A DNA stretch of 64,000 nucleotides, from assembly GCA_015680685.1 (NCBI GenBank), contig MNCI01008645.1, positions 1 through 64,000 on the forward strand, read 5' to 3'. This document shows, one piece after another, positions 12,592-24,900 of this stretch; position 1 is the first letter of the stretch; each line of letters opens with the position of its first letter. The position numbers and the translations under genes are program-made. Under the pieces are notes generated by a model. The model made no database searches. It had not been told where the DNA came from and was given only the letters and a program-made list of their open reading frames with translations. Origin of the DNA: Gnetum montanum. Taxonomy: Eukaryota; Streptophyta; Gnetopsida; Gnetales; Gnetaceae.

Positions 12592-14340
12592 CAATTATGG
12601 TTCGCTAAGTGGACATTCCTTCAAGCATGCAGCCGATGTACCAAGGAATCACATGTTCAACAGTGCTTGTACGCAGTAGCCACTAACCAAGAAGGCACCC
12701 AGTGGCTGACGGCTGATTATGCTAGCAGTGCATTGTGCATGGAACCGTCTGAGGGGCTTATTCGAGCTTACTTTGAACGCATGGATAAAATGGAAGAGGT
12801 TCATCGGCCACGCTCCATTTTTTGTGTCTCCTCCTTTCCACCCAGTTGTGGGGAAGACCGTCATCCCTGCTAATCCATTCCACTACACCCCCTCGTTGTT
12901 TTATCATTTTTTTTATTTTACACTTTTTTGTTTTTCACCATCGTTTATATTTTTCATTTCTTTATAACTATTTTATTTTTTTCGTGTAATTGCTAATCTG
13001 TCGTCTTGTTGTCTTCAGATGTTTGTACAGATGATTTTCATTGCAATGGATAATGTACACTTGTCTACCTAGTTGTCTAGTTTCCACCCTCGCATGGTTC
13101 TTTTTGGATTTTACATCTACTTTCCGCTCATAAAATCATCCATTCACCCACTCCATGGTTTCCCTTCTGTTGAGCACCTGCAACCCCTTACCTTAATAAC
13201 ATTTTAATTAATGTGTGACTTGTGTAGTTGCCAAACTCAGGGATGGCCCCATGGTTTGAATTGGGTGTGACTTTAAGGGGAACACTTTATTCATTGTTCT
13301 ATTCTATTCCCTGGGTTGTTGGTGTGCCCTTACGGATTTCCTCCCACTCCAAGTCTCTCTCCATGGAAGCTTCTGGGTAGTCCGACCTTGCATGGTGTGG
13401 TCCTCATTGAAAAAATTCAAAAATTCAAAAAAAAAAAAAATAACACAATAAACAAATAAAATGAGGATTCAAAGTACACCCCTTGGTCGGATGCATGCAA
13501 ACACGCATGGGTCTTCGCATGGTGTGGTTCCCCCGCACAAAACTAAAGCAAAACGAATTGCGGGGGAATTCAAAGCACACCCCTTAGACCGCCTCTCACA
13601 GGCCACACGTACTAGTTATGGGACTTCCTTGGTCCTCTCTAATTTTGATCCGTTTCACTTCCTTCTTCTCACGTTTGTTGGAGTGGTGGTTCTTTGTGAG
13701 GTCATTCTTGCCTCCTTGGGGGATGGCCAAGACTTCGTCTATTGCTGCAATGTCACTGAATGCAGTTGGTTTTGGGTCTAAACTTTGGAACGGTTCTACC
13801 GGGTCACTTAACCACATCTCCACATGGGGTTTCCTGTGACCGAAGAATGGAATACCATTCTCTCATCTCTCTCTTCGTCCCGTTCTCTCCGCCACTCACC
13901 TTAGTACTTGTTTTATGTCATGAAAGTATGTCGTGGTATCCATGGGCTTTCCATGCCTTGGTGGGATCTCTTGGGTCAGAGTCTTACCTGGTGAGCACCA
14001 TTTCATGGCCCCGGGGCCCACAGACCTTGATGTTGAGGGCTTTGCAGGGGCTACTAATGCTATGACCTACTATGGGGAGGACCCACCTACATTTCCTTGA
14101 TCCTACTTGTTAAGTCTCCCATCCTTTGGATTTCGGGGTTGATTAGTTTTCGGGTCCCATCGCTCGATTTATTTCCCGTGGTGTTCTTTTTGAGTCCCGT
14201 TCCTCTATTTTTCTCTTTTTCGCATTTAATTTCCTTCCTCATGTCCTTAGCCATGTCTAGGCCTTTCATGTGCTTCAACTGCCTCAATTTGGAGTTTCAA
14301 ATTCATTGTTTCGGGCTTTTTATGGGTTGGTCAACGCTGG
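12592..14340 (+). other. Spacer between protease and internal promoter, element B
   Basis: Non-coding stretch with a T-rich tract at 12,895-12,990 and an A-run at 13,425-13,441. I see no coding conservation with the other copies. The corresponding spacers in the minus-strand copies (20.2-21.9 kb and 39.8-41.0 kb) carry A-rich tracts in plus-strand reading, that is, the same T-rich bias relative to element direction. Confidence 0.5.
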
Positions 14341-14351
14341 TCAATGGGTGA

Positions 14352-14449
14352 ACACCCTTGCGTCGACGGGGCCCCATCGACGTAGTGACTGCGTATACGT
14401 AGCCGCGTATATGTGGCCCCATCGACGCAGTGCGTAACCCCTATATATA
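14352..14449 (+). promoter_or_regulatory. Internal promoter of the element B accessory ORF
   Basis: A GC-rich block (GCGTCGACGGGGCCCC, ATCGACGTAG, GCGTATACGTAGCCGCG) is followed by TATATATA at 14,442-14,449. The words are the same as in the U3 of this element's own LTR (7,950-8,090). It lies about 145 bp upstream of a splice donor and 385 bp upstream of the accessory ORF ATG. It is probably a second promoter giving a separate transcript. A remnant of a solo LTR is the alternative, but no LTR ends are visible. Confidence 0.6.
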
Positions 14450-14594
14450 CCCCACCGCACTTCTTCATTTTCTATCATTTGGAGTCTAAACTGAGGGGAG
14501 TTTTTGCCGTTTTTTCTGCCTAACCCTTCCCAATGCACCTACATTCCGTTGCGAGTCCTCATCAACCGATCTTTGCCCTTTTAAGAAACTGGAG

Positions 14595-14834
14595 GTATGC
14601 TCTCAGTCGTTGGGGGGGGGGGGGTGGTGCCTTTGTGAAACTAACTATAACTAATTAATTAATTAACTAGTTTGTTAATTATAAAAACCTTGGCCCTAAC
14701 CCCTAACTTAACGCTCCAGGAAACTTAATGGTGTGCCTATGCTATTAACATAACTTGGTCAAACTGAGAAAGTATATACGAACCATCTTAAACTACTTAT
14801 GAACAGTCTAACGGATGGTTATGTTTGATTGCAG
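14595..14834 (+). other. Leader intron before the accessory ORF, element B
   Basis: The donor CTGGAG/GTATGC at 14,594/14,595 and acceptor TTTGATTGCAG at 14,834 bound a 240-bp intron with a G-run and TTAATTAA words. The acceptor abuts the ATG at 14,835. The element D copy has the same layout (donor TTGAAG/GTGAGC at 39,342, acceptor ending at 39,053) and so does A' (acceptor ending at 19,601). This is prediction from sites and conservation, not transcript data. Confidence 0.6.
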
Positions 14835-17739
14835 ATGGCACCCAAACCGAGGCAACCAAGGGACGAAGGACTGTCTCAACCTAGGAACAAGCACCCACGC
14901 ATGGGAAGGGGACGAGGTGTGCAACAACTAGAGTATGCGGGGGGCTCTCATGCAACTGGGCCCTTCCGTGAAAGACCTGAGGCGGAATCTATTTACCAGA
15001 TTCCTGAAGAGGAGATTCCTGGCGTGCAATCGCTAGGGGATGAGACTCCTGGGATAGCACCACGGCTTGAGGTCACTTTGACCCAAGCTTGCCTTGATGT
15101 TATCACACCACGCGCGGTGCAATGGACGGTCCTCCACAAGTTAAATTTTGGACCATTCCTTGAGGACGCTCCACAAGACGTGAGGCTCCAATTACATACC
15201 TTTCCAATGTGGCCAATCATCACAACCAGTTCTGAGTCGTACTTAGGAGAAACCTATTTCTTTTGGACGAATTGGCAACTAGGGTTAAGAGTAAGGATCA
15301 AAGAAATTTATGTCTCTTACTCTTCAGAGGCGATAGCGTAAGCTCTGAGGTTGCCTAAAACTGGGGCAGGTGTGGCAAAAATTCCAAAATAGGCCGATCC
15401 AAAGGTAAAGGCGTAATGGACCAAACAATGCTATGGAGTAGAGCGCAAGGAATTTGGCTCTTTGACCATGGTGGAGAGAGTGTACTTCAAAATCACATCT
15501 TACCACCTAAACCTAATGGTAAGACCCAGCAAAATCACAGCCTTCTTAGCTCGTGCATGTGCCTCCTTGAGTGGAAAATTTCCCATGAGTCTTCCACAGC
15601 TATTGTTTCTAGAAATTAAAAAAAGGTTCGCTGAGAACGAACGTGGAAGACGAGCTTTCCATTTCCCTGCCTAATCTGAAAATTGTGCAAACTGGTAGGG
15701 ATAGCATGGTATTCCAACGATGCGATCCAGCATGCCCCAATTGCCTCGTGGTGAGAAATGATGAANAATGCGATCCAGCATGCCCCAATTGCCTCGTGGT
15801 GAGAAATGATGAAAGACAAAACTCCTGCCGCCACACAGACAGAGGAGGATCAGCAACCACCTCCACCACCTGCACAAACAACACAACCAAGCTCGCAAAC
15901 CATAATAGAATACCTCTGCGAGATTCGGGAAATGCTCTTGAGCCAGCAAGAGCAATCTAGCAGGACTGGTGGAGGAAAAGACCCTTCGGTCTATCACCTT
16001 GCCATGAGCCACCTGGAGCAAGTGGCTCAATCAGTTAGTTTTCTTGAAAGGCTAGGGCCAATCTTCTCCATCGCCCGAGCACAAGTCCCAACCAGAAAAA
16101 ATCCGAGCATCCAAGATGTATCAACATCAACCCACCAATTATTCCCTAAAATCTCAGGGAATGCTGCTGCCTTCTTAGTCTGCTTGGAAGATGGTGAAGG
16201 GGCGACGGTCCTGGTGATGCAGCACCAAGGACAAGAAGTTGCGGCCGAAGTGGTTGTTGACATAATCACTACTACTCTCAATGCACCGACAGCACCTGTA
16301 CCAAACATTCATGGACTTCAAGATGTATAGGTGTCTGCCAAAACTTCGTGTAGCCAGATTGATGTAGCCCAACATGAAGAGCTGTTGGACCAACTAGTGG
16401 GAATCGGGCAACTACTTTTGGATGTCTTCGACCTTCCAGACAACATCACTACAACCCAATCAGAGTTGCTCTCAGCAAGGGGCAAGAACCTTATTTTAGA
16501 AGGGCAACTAGAAGCTGCTCAAGCTACTTGTAAATGCTTGGCAACGGAGGTAGCCCAAATTAAGAGCCTAGCTTGCCGATCCAGCCATCCTCGACCGTGA
16601 AATCACCAGAGATGAAGCTTTTCAACAGCTTCAGCTTAAACTTCAGGTTGTTGAGGATGTAAGGTAGACGGCGATCCTAGACAAGTCCATAGCAGACACC
16701 CGAGCGTATCACTTAGAGAAGGACTTGGCAGAGGTTCGCAAGGAGAACGTGCTGCTCACAGCGGAAGTTCATCGCCTACATAATGTTGGTATGGAGAATG
16801 AACACATGAGAGATTTTATCCACCAACAGCAAGAGGAGCTAGCCAGGGTGAACACAGACATAAGAAGGTTGGCAGCTGAAAATCGAAATCTGTCAATGGA
16901 TAAGGTTCGGGCATTGCGACAAAATTCTGCAATCGAGATTGCCGTTTGGAAAAACAAGGCCCTAAAATTTGAAAGAGTCAAAAATCATTACAGGGACCAA
17001 GTGGGATTGTTGAAGGAGGTAAATGAGAAGTACATTCAAGTCACCAAAGCCAAGATGAACCAAGTGCTCTAGCAGCTTCAAGAGGAAGGCGATGTATGGC
17101 CATCTATCTTTGATGGGTTGAATGCCTACAACAAAGCAGAAATCTACCTAAAGGAGCTGCAAATCGAGGAAATGACAGAGTACATGGAGTTGGCCAACCT
17201 TTGATATGCAAACTTGGCTATGCTCATAGCTGGGAGACTGCGGTCAGAGTTAGAAAAGCAAGTGGCCACCTCGTATTCCCTATACGAGGGTGATTTCCAG
17301 GCACAAAAGGCAACAAAACAGAAGCTGGCAACAGCAAACGCAGAACTCGAGGTCCTCTGCCCAAGCCTTGAAGGACAACATACAGTCGCGGAGGACTTGG
17401 CCCGAAGAATGAATGACTACCAACAGCTGCAGGCCTCAATCTAAGCATTCAACATCGAACGCAAGCAGTTCGCAGCTTGGTTTGTCAATCTAAAAGAACT
17501 CTTTCTGGCATTTGCCATGCCCTTGGGAAGTTCCAGTTCTAGCACACATTGGAGAAGTTGCCTGGACTGTGAACGATCCCAGAAGCAAAGAAGAAAAGAT
17601 GAGGGCTCTCTTGGAGGCTTTCTGGTTGCATTCAGAAGTTGCAGCTGCCACTGGGCAACCGTCATCTGTGTTGCCACCAACACATGGGCCAAAGGCTGGA
17701 GAGGGTCCGTCAGAACCACCACCCCCAGGGATGGTGTGA
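14835..17739 (+). pseudogene. Element B accessory ORF (basic head, conserved core, coiled coil)
   Basis: About 960 codons with several stops and at least one frameshift near 17,510. Start MAPKPRQPRDEGLSQPR is shared with D (MVPRPKHLREGGLSQPR), fixing the ATG. Order: a basic N-terminus; a conserved core at 15,060-15,670 (FPMWPIITTSS, YLGETYFFW, YFKITSYHLNLMV); a Pro/Gln-rich stretch; a block near 16,370-16,470 (LLDQLVGIGQLLLDVFDLP). Coiled-coil heptads follow at 16,600-17,450, then a Pro-rich tail ending PPPPGMV. I recognise no catalytic motif and do not assign a function. It occupies the position of env-like ORFs in Athila elements but lacks visible signal peptide or membrane segments. Tandem copies around N15,765 are an assembly artefact within it. 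Confidence 0.7.
15721..15811. other. Short exact duplication around a single N (assembly join)
   Basis: About 44 bases (TGCGATCCAGCATGCCCC... to GATGAA) occur twice with one N between. This is what an unmerged overlap of two contig ends looks like. Removing one copy with the N would change the local frame of the accessory ORF, so frames here are unreliable. Confidence 0.8.
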
Positions 17740-17988
17740 TCTTCTCTAGCAATTTTGTGCATCATCCCACATAGTAGAGGCTCCAGAACCAGCGAGGTGT
17801 TCAATTTTGTTTTTGAACACCGCCATTTTTGTAATATGTTCTCCTCTGTAACTTGGGCACTTGGTCAAATTGATGTTGTGTCATATGTGTCATGTATGTG
17901 TTTTAGTTATGTGTGTTGCAAATAAGAATCCATACCTTCCAATTTGTAAAGTAACTCGAGGACGAGTTTTTGCTCAGTCATGGAGGTA
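17740..17988 (+). promoter_or_regulatory. 3' untranslated region and pre-LTR motif of element B
   Basis: Follows the accessory ORF stop. It contains CTCGAGGACGAGTTT at 17,956-17,970, conserved as CTCAAGGA(C/T)(A/G)AGTTT beside LTR1 (about 5,755) and LTR3 (about 36,120). Short purine-rich GGAGGT lies directly before the 3' LTR and is a weak polypurine tract candidate. Confidence 0.5.
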
Positions 17989-18903
17989 TGATGAAGTGTC
18001 ATTGAGTCCTGCGTTGACGGGGCCACGTATACGCGGCCACGTTGACGTGGGGCCGTTGACGTAGCCTGCCGCGTTGATGCGGGCCCGTCGACGTGGCCCC
18101 GTTTACACAGCCACCCATCTCGGCCTATAAATAAGAGGGCCTTCCGCCTCATCTAGGCATCTTTCAGTTAGTTGTAGCGAAGCTCTTGCAGTTTGTTTCC
18201 ACAGGAGATAAAATATTTTCCAAGTGCCCGCAGGAAGTGTAAGAAAAGTGATCAGCTCTTTATTCGAGTGTTGATGTATCTGAGCCCATTGGCATGATGG
18301 CAATAAAGACGAACTATTCAAGCATTCCTTGTAGCATTTGGACTTAGCTATTTTATGCATTCAGTAGTTTAATATATATATATGCTTTGCTAGTTACATG
18401 TTAATTACTTAAGTTTCTGTTATTATTATTTTAATCACTATTTTTCATTCGTAGTCCGTAAAGACCATAAGTACGACCATCTTGAATGTAAATCAAAGAC
18501 TAAGTAAACCTAGTGACGCTGAACGTCTGGTAGCCCAGAAGTGTTAGGAGATGCTCAAAATGTGCTTGGAATATGGAACCAGATACTTATGCTAGGAATA
18601 GTTAGAATACAAGTTAGGATAATTAGAAATTAGATAATAGTTTATTCGTTACCTTTCATACCTTAAATTAGCCACCAAAAGATATGTGAAAAGCTATAAA
18701 AATCATTAGCCTTAGTCTCACTTAACCATTGTAAACGGAACATCACAAGTGAGATTAGAAAGACAATGACCATTCTAACCCAAAGTTTCACTAGTTAGAG
18801 TCTGGTGTATGTTAAGTACTTACAGTCTACGGAATTCGACAAAGTCACGTGTGAATGCTTGTGATTTGTATGGTTGGGCGTAGGGGTACCTAGCTGCTCA
18901 TCA
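17989..18903 (+). repeat. 3' LTR of element B (915 bp)
   Basis: Starts TGATGAAGTG, ends GCTGCTCATCA. It has the same GC-rich U3, TATAAATA at 18,126-18,133 and a single copy of the segment duplicated in the 5' LTR. Differences from the 5' LTR are mainly C/T and G/A. Confidence 0.88.
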
Positions 18904-19600
18904 CCCATCAAGATCGCACTTCCTCTAGCCACATAAGTGGATAGTTGATTGGGTCCTTTTGTTGGAAACAAAGAATAGGTGCCAATTTTGAAGTAGAATC
19001 TTTCTTCCAAAGTTAGCTCATTTTAGTCCTTATTGCCTTTGCCATATGCTCATTTCAGACATTTTTGGTTTCAAGATTAGATTGGGTGGACAGATGTGCT
19101 ACCCTTGCATTGGGTATGTTGAGAAATTCTACAATTACCTTAATCGAGAATGAAACTAAGACTCCTTCAATATTGATTGTAGTTCCCTTTTCTTTGTTAT
19201 GGCAAACTTGATAGATCTCTCCAAGGTACCATTCATCATTCTATCATAGTGTTGGCCATAGTAGTGATGCTTGGAGTTGCATCCTTACCACTTTAGAAAC
19301 AAATTCCATAAAAGGACAAAAGTTCATCTCCATAGTGATTGTGACTGGGATGGATCTTTTTTGAATGGCTTGGAGGTAGTCTTGGAATAACATGAGGCAT
19401 TGTCCTTGGACATGTGATCCTTTTGCCTCTCCTTGGGCTGATTATCTTGTAGCAAGAGTTTTTTTATGAATGCTAAATGATTGGGCTTCTTGGTTCTTGT
19501 ATTCTTATTCTTGTCCTCTATTTTGGCCTCTACCTTAGCCTCATGGTTGTTTACTTGCTTCTTGTGAGGGTCTTCTTTGTGCTCCTTTCTTTGGAACCAT
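18904..19600 (-). pseudogene. Accessory ORF, 5' half (element A', split by element B)
   Basis: The start at 19,600 (MVPKKGAQRRPSQE) directly follows a splice acceptor, as in element B. The conserved core is visible as WYLGEIYQVCHN and INIEGVLVSFSIKV near 19,100-19,230 (B: YLGETYFFW, IKEIYVSYSS), then YFKIGTYSLFPTKGP and GSAILMG at the junction with element B. It continues at 7,926. Several stops are present. Confidence 0.68.
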
Positions 19601-20158
19601 CTACAATCATCAAAGATTAAAAATTACTAAGGTATTTACATTTATTCTTAATAGTTTCATACCTTACTAATACCCTTAGTTTCAATAAGTTCTTAGTTTA
19701 TTAGGATTCCAGAGTTAGGAAAATTTTCAAAAAGTAATCCCATAGGTGTTAATCTCTTGATAATCCTTCATAGTTGTCAAATTTATTGATATGTATGGCT
19801 CATGATGATGGTTATGATTTCTTAGGACCATTATTTAATTTTTTTGGCATTAATATATGTGATTATTCCTCAAAAATTTCGATTTTCATTACATACTCAC
19901 CCTTAAAATTCCTTCTAGGGGTTAGAATTTTTTGAAAAATTGGCTTAGATTTTCCTCACTAGCACCTCCCATAACTTTGTTAAGCAGTTTGTGAGCAAAT
20001 AGGTTCAAGAAGTATGAAAATCAGAGTAATATCAATCAAGTTATGGCTTGGGAAAGCTAGGAGGTCAGTGCTCAAATTAGAAAAGAAAATTTGAAAAATC
20101 TCCCTTGGCTCAAATGAAACATGGTGAGAAAATTTCCAAGTATCCATCGATATATATA
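19601..20158 (-). promoter_or_regulatory. Internal promoter, leader and intron of element A'
   Basis: TATATATA at 20,151-20,158 (minus) has an upstream block with GATATCG, CCAATATT and GATATTAG words at 20,165-20,215, the same vocabulary as the U3 of LTR1 (5,620-5,700). A probable donor GGGAG/GTGCTA lies at 19,975 and the acceptor TTGTAG abuts the ATG at 19,600. Confidence 0.55.
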
Positions 20159-20215
20159 GGTTTTATGGGACCTGATATCGAGGACTTATCATTGGGGATT
20201 CGATATTAGTATAGA

Positions 20216-21900
20216 CCCAATATTAGAGGCCTAGAAATTTCACTTTTCATGAGGGTTTGATGGGGAAAATTGATTTGGTTGGATGTTTGGAAGGTTTTAA
20301 CGTTGCTCAGAGGGTTTGGATGATGGAAACTGTTTATTTTTATTAAAAACTTGTTATTGGAAGTTAATAGAGGAGGAATCTTAGGCTATAAAAGTTCATA
20401 AGATGGGTAAGAAGGGTAATGAATTCATATTTTTAGAATGGATAGTGTAAACGATATGGAAAGTGTTTGTTGATGTTTGGAAGGTTCAAGATGATGTGGG
20501 ATTGCTTGGCAGTTTTAAGATACAATAGTTATATAAGTGGATCCTCCCCAAAGTAGGTTTTAGCCCTTAATGTCCTTGTATAACCATGCTTAGAGGTGTC
20601 CTTAGGCACTTAAGAAGTTGAATGTAACGTATACTTGTTTAGCAAAATACACATGTTAGTATCACTAAATTGGGAAAATAACACTATGTTATACAAAATC
20701 ACAAGTTATGATTTTTCAAATAGTGAGATGAGATGGACTTAGAAGGGATTGCAAAAATTGGGACATGACGTGTCTTATCATAGGCATAATGAATTCTTGA
20801 GTTTTATTAATAAAGTAATCACTAGCCTTTCTATCCAAGATTCAATCCAACTCAAAACCACATTCCAATGACATCACATCATTTCAAGTCTTGGAATTAC
20901 AATTGTAAGACTATCAATGTTGCAAGAAGTATTATCACTTACCTTATTGTCCAAGGAAGGAGTTTTATTCATGTCACTTCATTGTTATTTTTAGCTTTTT
21001 GAGAAGTTACCTACCTTCAGGCATGGGTAACATGTCTTTTCAGTGGAACATCCAGAAATTTATTTTGTGCTCTTTTATTTTTTATTTGTGTTAACCTTTT
21101 AAGGTAACACTTATTTTACTCTTACTCCCATTTTTGTTAGATCTACAAGGATATAATACAACCTTGGCAACATGATAGAACTCACAATAGTAATCCAAAA
21201 GAATTCACAAGTGCCCTTGATGTCACACCCTTTTCATTCCCACTTGGTTCTTCACTTTTTGGTCTAGGCATAATGATCACAAGTTTATTCTTAGTTGTAT
21301 GATGGAAAAGAATATCATTATGGCCATGGTAAAAACCTCTTATTAATGGAATGAATTTATGGATGATGTGGCTCACTATTCAAATAATTAGTCCCTTATA
21401 ACTTGATAACATAGAGAAATCTTCACCTTATTAGACTACATCTTGCCTTTATTCAGTGTGTATTATTAGTAAAAAAAATTAATTACAAAGGGTTTAAAAA
21501 CAAGTATAAAAGAAATGGAAAAGATAGTAAGAATTATGAAAAAATGTAAAGAATGAAAAATGGTAAAGAATTTAAGTGTAAAAGAATATGAAAAAAGTTA
21601 AGAAATGAGAAGTATTAAAGAATAAGAGAATATTAAACAATGTGAAAAATGAAAAGAATTGTAAAACAAAAATGGAAAAACACTTATTAATTCTAGGATC
21701 AAAGTAAGGTATCTCTAGCATGACTGAACTCATGGACGAGTGTTTGAAAAATGCTCCCTAGATCTCCTGGATCATACATTGTAGGTGGTTGACTTACCAT
21801 TTTTATTGTTTTGACTTTTCTATTATTATCGCATGTGATCTTGATGGTAGTTGAGGTTTTATCATTCAAGTTGTTATTTTTTTTTCATTTGGTGTATGAT
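20216..21900 (-). other. Spacer of element A' between gag-protease and internal promoter
   Basis: AT-rich with no coding signal I can support. An A-rich, GAAAA-type tract runs 21,470-21,680. A segment near 20,530-20,600 (GTGGATCCTCCCCA, GCCCTTAATG) is also found in element D at 39,855-39,890, supporting common origin of the two spacers. Confidence 0.5.
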
Positions 21901-21949
21901 TACAAGTTATTAGTTGCATTTTAAGGTTTTTAGTTAGAGTTATTTTCCT

Positions 21950-24900
21950 AGATTGAGAATTAGTAAGTAGTTCAGATGTTTCCATGCATGTGTTAGAAGT
22001 TTTTTGATTCTCAGTTAATGGCCATAGGGTGTCTCTTAGTTTGGTGGCGTTTGCTCTTTCTTTTGCACACACTTGTTTTTCACTGTTAATGTGGATTGAT
22101 ATGGTGATTATGTGTACATTTTGATGAGTCGGTCCATGATTGCATCCTTTACTTTCAGTAGTAATGCATGGAATTTGCTATGTGTGTATGGCTTCATGCA
22201 TGTCTTCCTTAGAGATCTAAATCGATAAATCCATTGTACTTAGCTTAGCATGGATTGTGCTAAGCCATGTCCTCCCCAGGATTATTGGAAATTCCTTATT
22301 AGCATCTTTCACATCGATTATAACAAAGTCTGTTGGATAGGATCACCCATTGACAATGGTCACTACGTCATCTATCTGTCCCAAAGGAATGATGACAGAT
22401 TGATCTGCAAGCTCCAACCTGATGTTGCACTCTTCCAATGGTAGTAGGTTCCATGCTTGATATGTTTTGTAGGAGATCAAATTCACCTTGGAACCTTAGT
22501 CTAACAATGCTTTGCATGGTAGATTTCCAGTTACTCATAGATATATCAAAGGAATTCTTGGATCAATTTTCTTCTTAGGGAGTGGTGCTATTTTGATATA
22601 GTCTGTAACGATTTCAATGAACATTACAGTCTGTATGTTTGGACTTGATGATGATGAAAGCTTGTTAGTAGTAAGAGAATCTATTGTAGGGGAAGTTGGT
22701 TTCAATGAAGTCCTAATTCTATAGACTTTTCTAGACTCATCCTAAAGAAAGGACATTTCTTTGTTTGGTTCTTAGTGTTGTTGGTAAGATCCTCCAATTG
22801 TACATTCATTACCCTTATATCTCTCTTGTGCTATGATTGTGATGGAAATTCTCCTTGCATTATAGGTGGTGGCATTAGTAGCAAAGGATTTGGATTGTAA
22901 TTTGAACAATCAACTACTTGTGGATGCACATATGAGTATGATTTAGTTCTTAGTGGCATCGGTTGGTGGTATCTCGGTGGATAATATTGTGAAGTTTGAA
23001 TAGATGCATTTGTTGGTGAGACTAGACGTTGGACATAGTATCCATAGAGATCAAGTTACTAATATGGATATTATTGGTGTGGCAATCACATGGATCACAA
23101 TTGAGGCTATTTCCACTTTTGATGGTACTACTCCTACGGTTTCAGCAAGGCTCCACTAGAATAATACATTAGTTGGATGTTCTCTTTGTAGTTACCTTGA
23201 GGATAAGGTAACTATTTGAGCATGTGTTTTTGAACAAATCTCAGGTTGAGTGCATATGTCCCTATCTCTTGTAAATGTGCAATGACTAGACAACATCCCT
23301 TTGGATGTTTGTATTGACACATAGTGAAATCTTCCTCATCTATGAAGCTAGTGTCTAAGCACTTAGCCAGTGAAGCAACTTTTCCTTTTCATTCAAGTTC
23401 TTTCTTCTTCCTTTTGTCTTTGCCTTTTTCGAAGGCTTTCTCGATTCTTTCCTTCACTATGTTTAATGTAGTTGTAAATTTTTCATCAATAGAATCCTAA
23501 TTTTTCTTGAATTTTTGTTGCGATGTTACTTAAGGATTTCTGGATTGGTAGAGTCTTTTTTTGAATAGCCTGATCCAAGGTTTTCTCCTCTTGTGTATCA
23601 CAGACTTGTGCATCTCTCTTTCGGATTGATGGATCTTTGTTGTATTCTTTAGCTAATTCCCCTTTTCATAATTCACCTTCCTCTTTTGCAATGGACAATC
23701 ATTTATAATCATCTTCCTTATGTGTAAACCCCAAGAGTCTCTCTGGTTTTGCTCAACAACCCATTTACAATGTACCTAAGCTATTCCTTTGATGAAAATT
23801 CATGGCCTCAACACCTATGTAGTAGTGAATAGTATTTTCCCATTACCACATCAAGGATCTCATGAGTCCCTTGCCTCCATCCTTGGATTTCTTTTCATAA
23901 GTTTGACCCTCATGAATAGGTTTGGTATTTGTCATTAAAGAATTTTAGCATGGTACTCCAATGTTTGATGGATTTAGGTTCCAGTGACCTGTACCAATTC
24001 TCCACCTCCTTCACAAGTGTTCTAGGATACAACTTAAACTTTTACCAATCACTCTCAATGTTTTGGAGGGCATAGGCATCATGGAAAGCTTGAAGGTGAT
24101 GTTGTAGATCAGCGTTGTAGCCACCTTCAAATCTTAGCATATTTTTCATGTCTAGCCATTTGATTCGACTATTCCTCACATGTCTAGTTGGTATGTGGAT
24201 AGCTTCCTCGATGTTTATCATGCTTTGGGTTGCCATAAAGGGTTCATCATCATAGTTTGGTTTGTGTGCTCTATTGTAGCGGTAATATTTTTTGTGTTAA
24301 TATCTCTCTTGATCCTCTCTTCTATCCCTTCATCTCCTTCATTCATGTTTTACATCTTCTATATCAAAATGTCTTGAATATCGATCATGATGGCCATGAG
24401 TCCTCCTTTTTTCCTTATCATGAACCTTGTATCATCTTCTATCAAAGTCCTTCAATGATCATGATGAGGTAGTAGGAGAACAATGCTAACTTGTTCTCCT
24501 TTCATGGCTCTTGTTTGCTTTCTTGTAGGATTTAGTAGAAACTCTTGGCCTTGAGTCTTGATTATACCTTGAGTCAGTAGCCTCCCCCTTTAGTATCTCT
24601 GCTAGAGTGGAATGAAGTTGGGCTTTGACAGGTTCCTAAAGTCTGATGATAGGTGCTTTTGAAGGCTCTTCATGATTTTGGTGGAGTTGTTTTAAAATGA
24701 ATGTATCAACATCAAGTTCTTCCAAGACAACAAAAGTGTTGGCCTACCTCCCTTTGTTGTGTACATGTTTAATCTCCATGGCAGCATCTCTTCTCATTTG
24801 ACCCTTTGTGGGTTCATAGCATCTTATCATGTGCTGAGTCACAATGATACCCTTTTTGGATCTAGTCCAAATGCATTCCCCTTAAGGTAGTTTAAAGCAT

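Larger units (their letters stand above)
7927..18903 (+). mobile_element. Element B: complete non-autonomous Athila-like LTR retrotransposon
   Basis: A full-length plus-strand element of 10,977 bp. It has LTRs with TGATGA...TCATCA ends at 7,927-9,477 and 17,989-18,903, a tRNA-Asp primer site, gag-protease, a long spacer with its own TATA box and intron, and an accessory ORF. There is no reverse transcriptase, RNase H or integrase, so it must have depended on a partner. Flanks are TCCAT (7,922-7,926) and CCCAT (18,904-18,908), a 5-bp target duplication with one change. Removing the element restores the reading frame of the host accessory ORF (A-I-L-M-G-K-H-N, matching A-S-L-S-G-K-F-P in element B). 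Confidence 0.88.

Noticed and set aside
14612-14626. G-run as a possible G-quadruplex control element
   Set aside because: A single homopolymer inside the leader intron and not present in the other two copies; probably a slippage product.
15609-16030. Several overlapping frames with internally repeated peptides
   Set aside because: The repeats come from the duplication around the single N at 15,765, not from biology.
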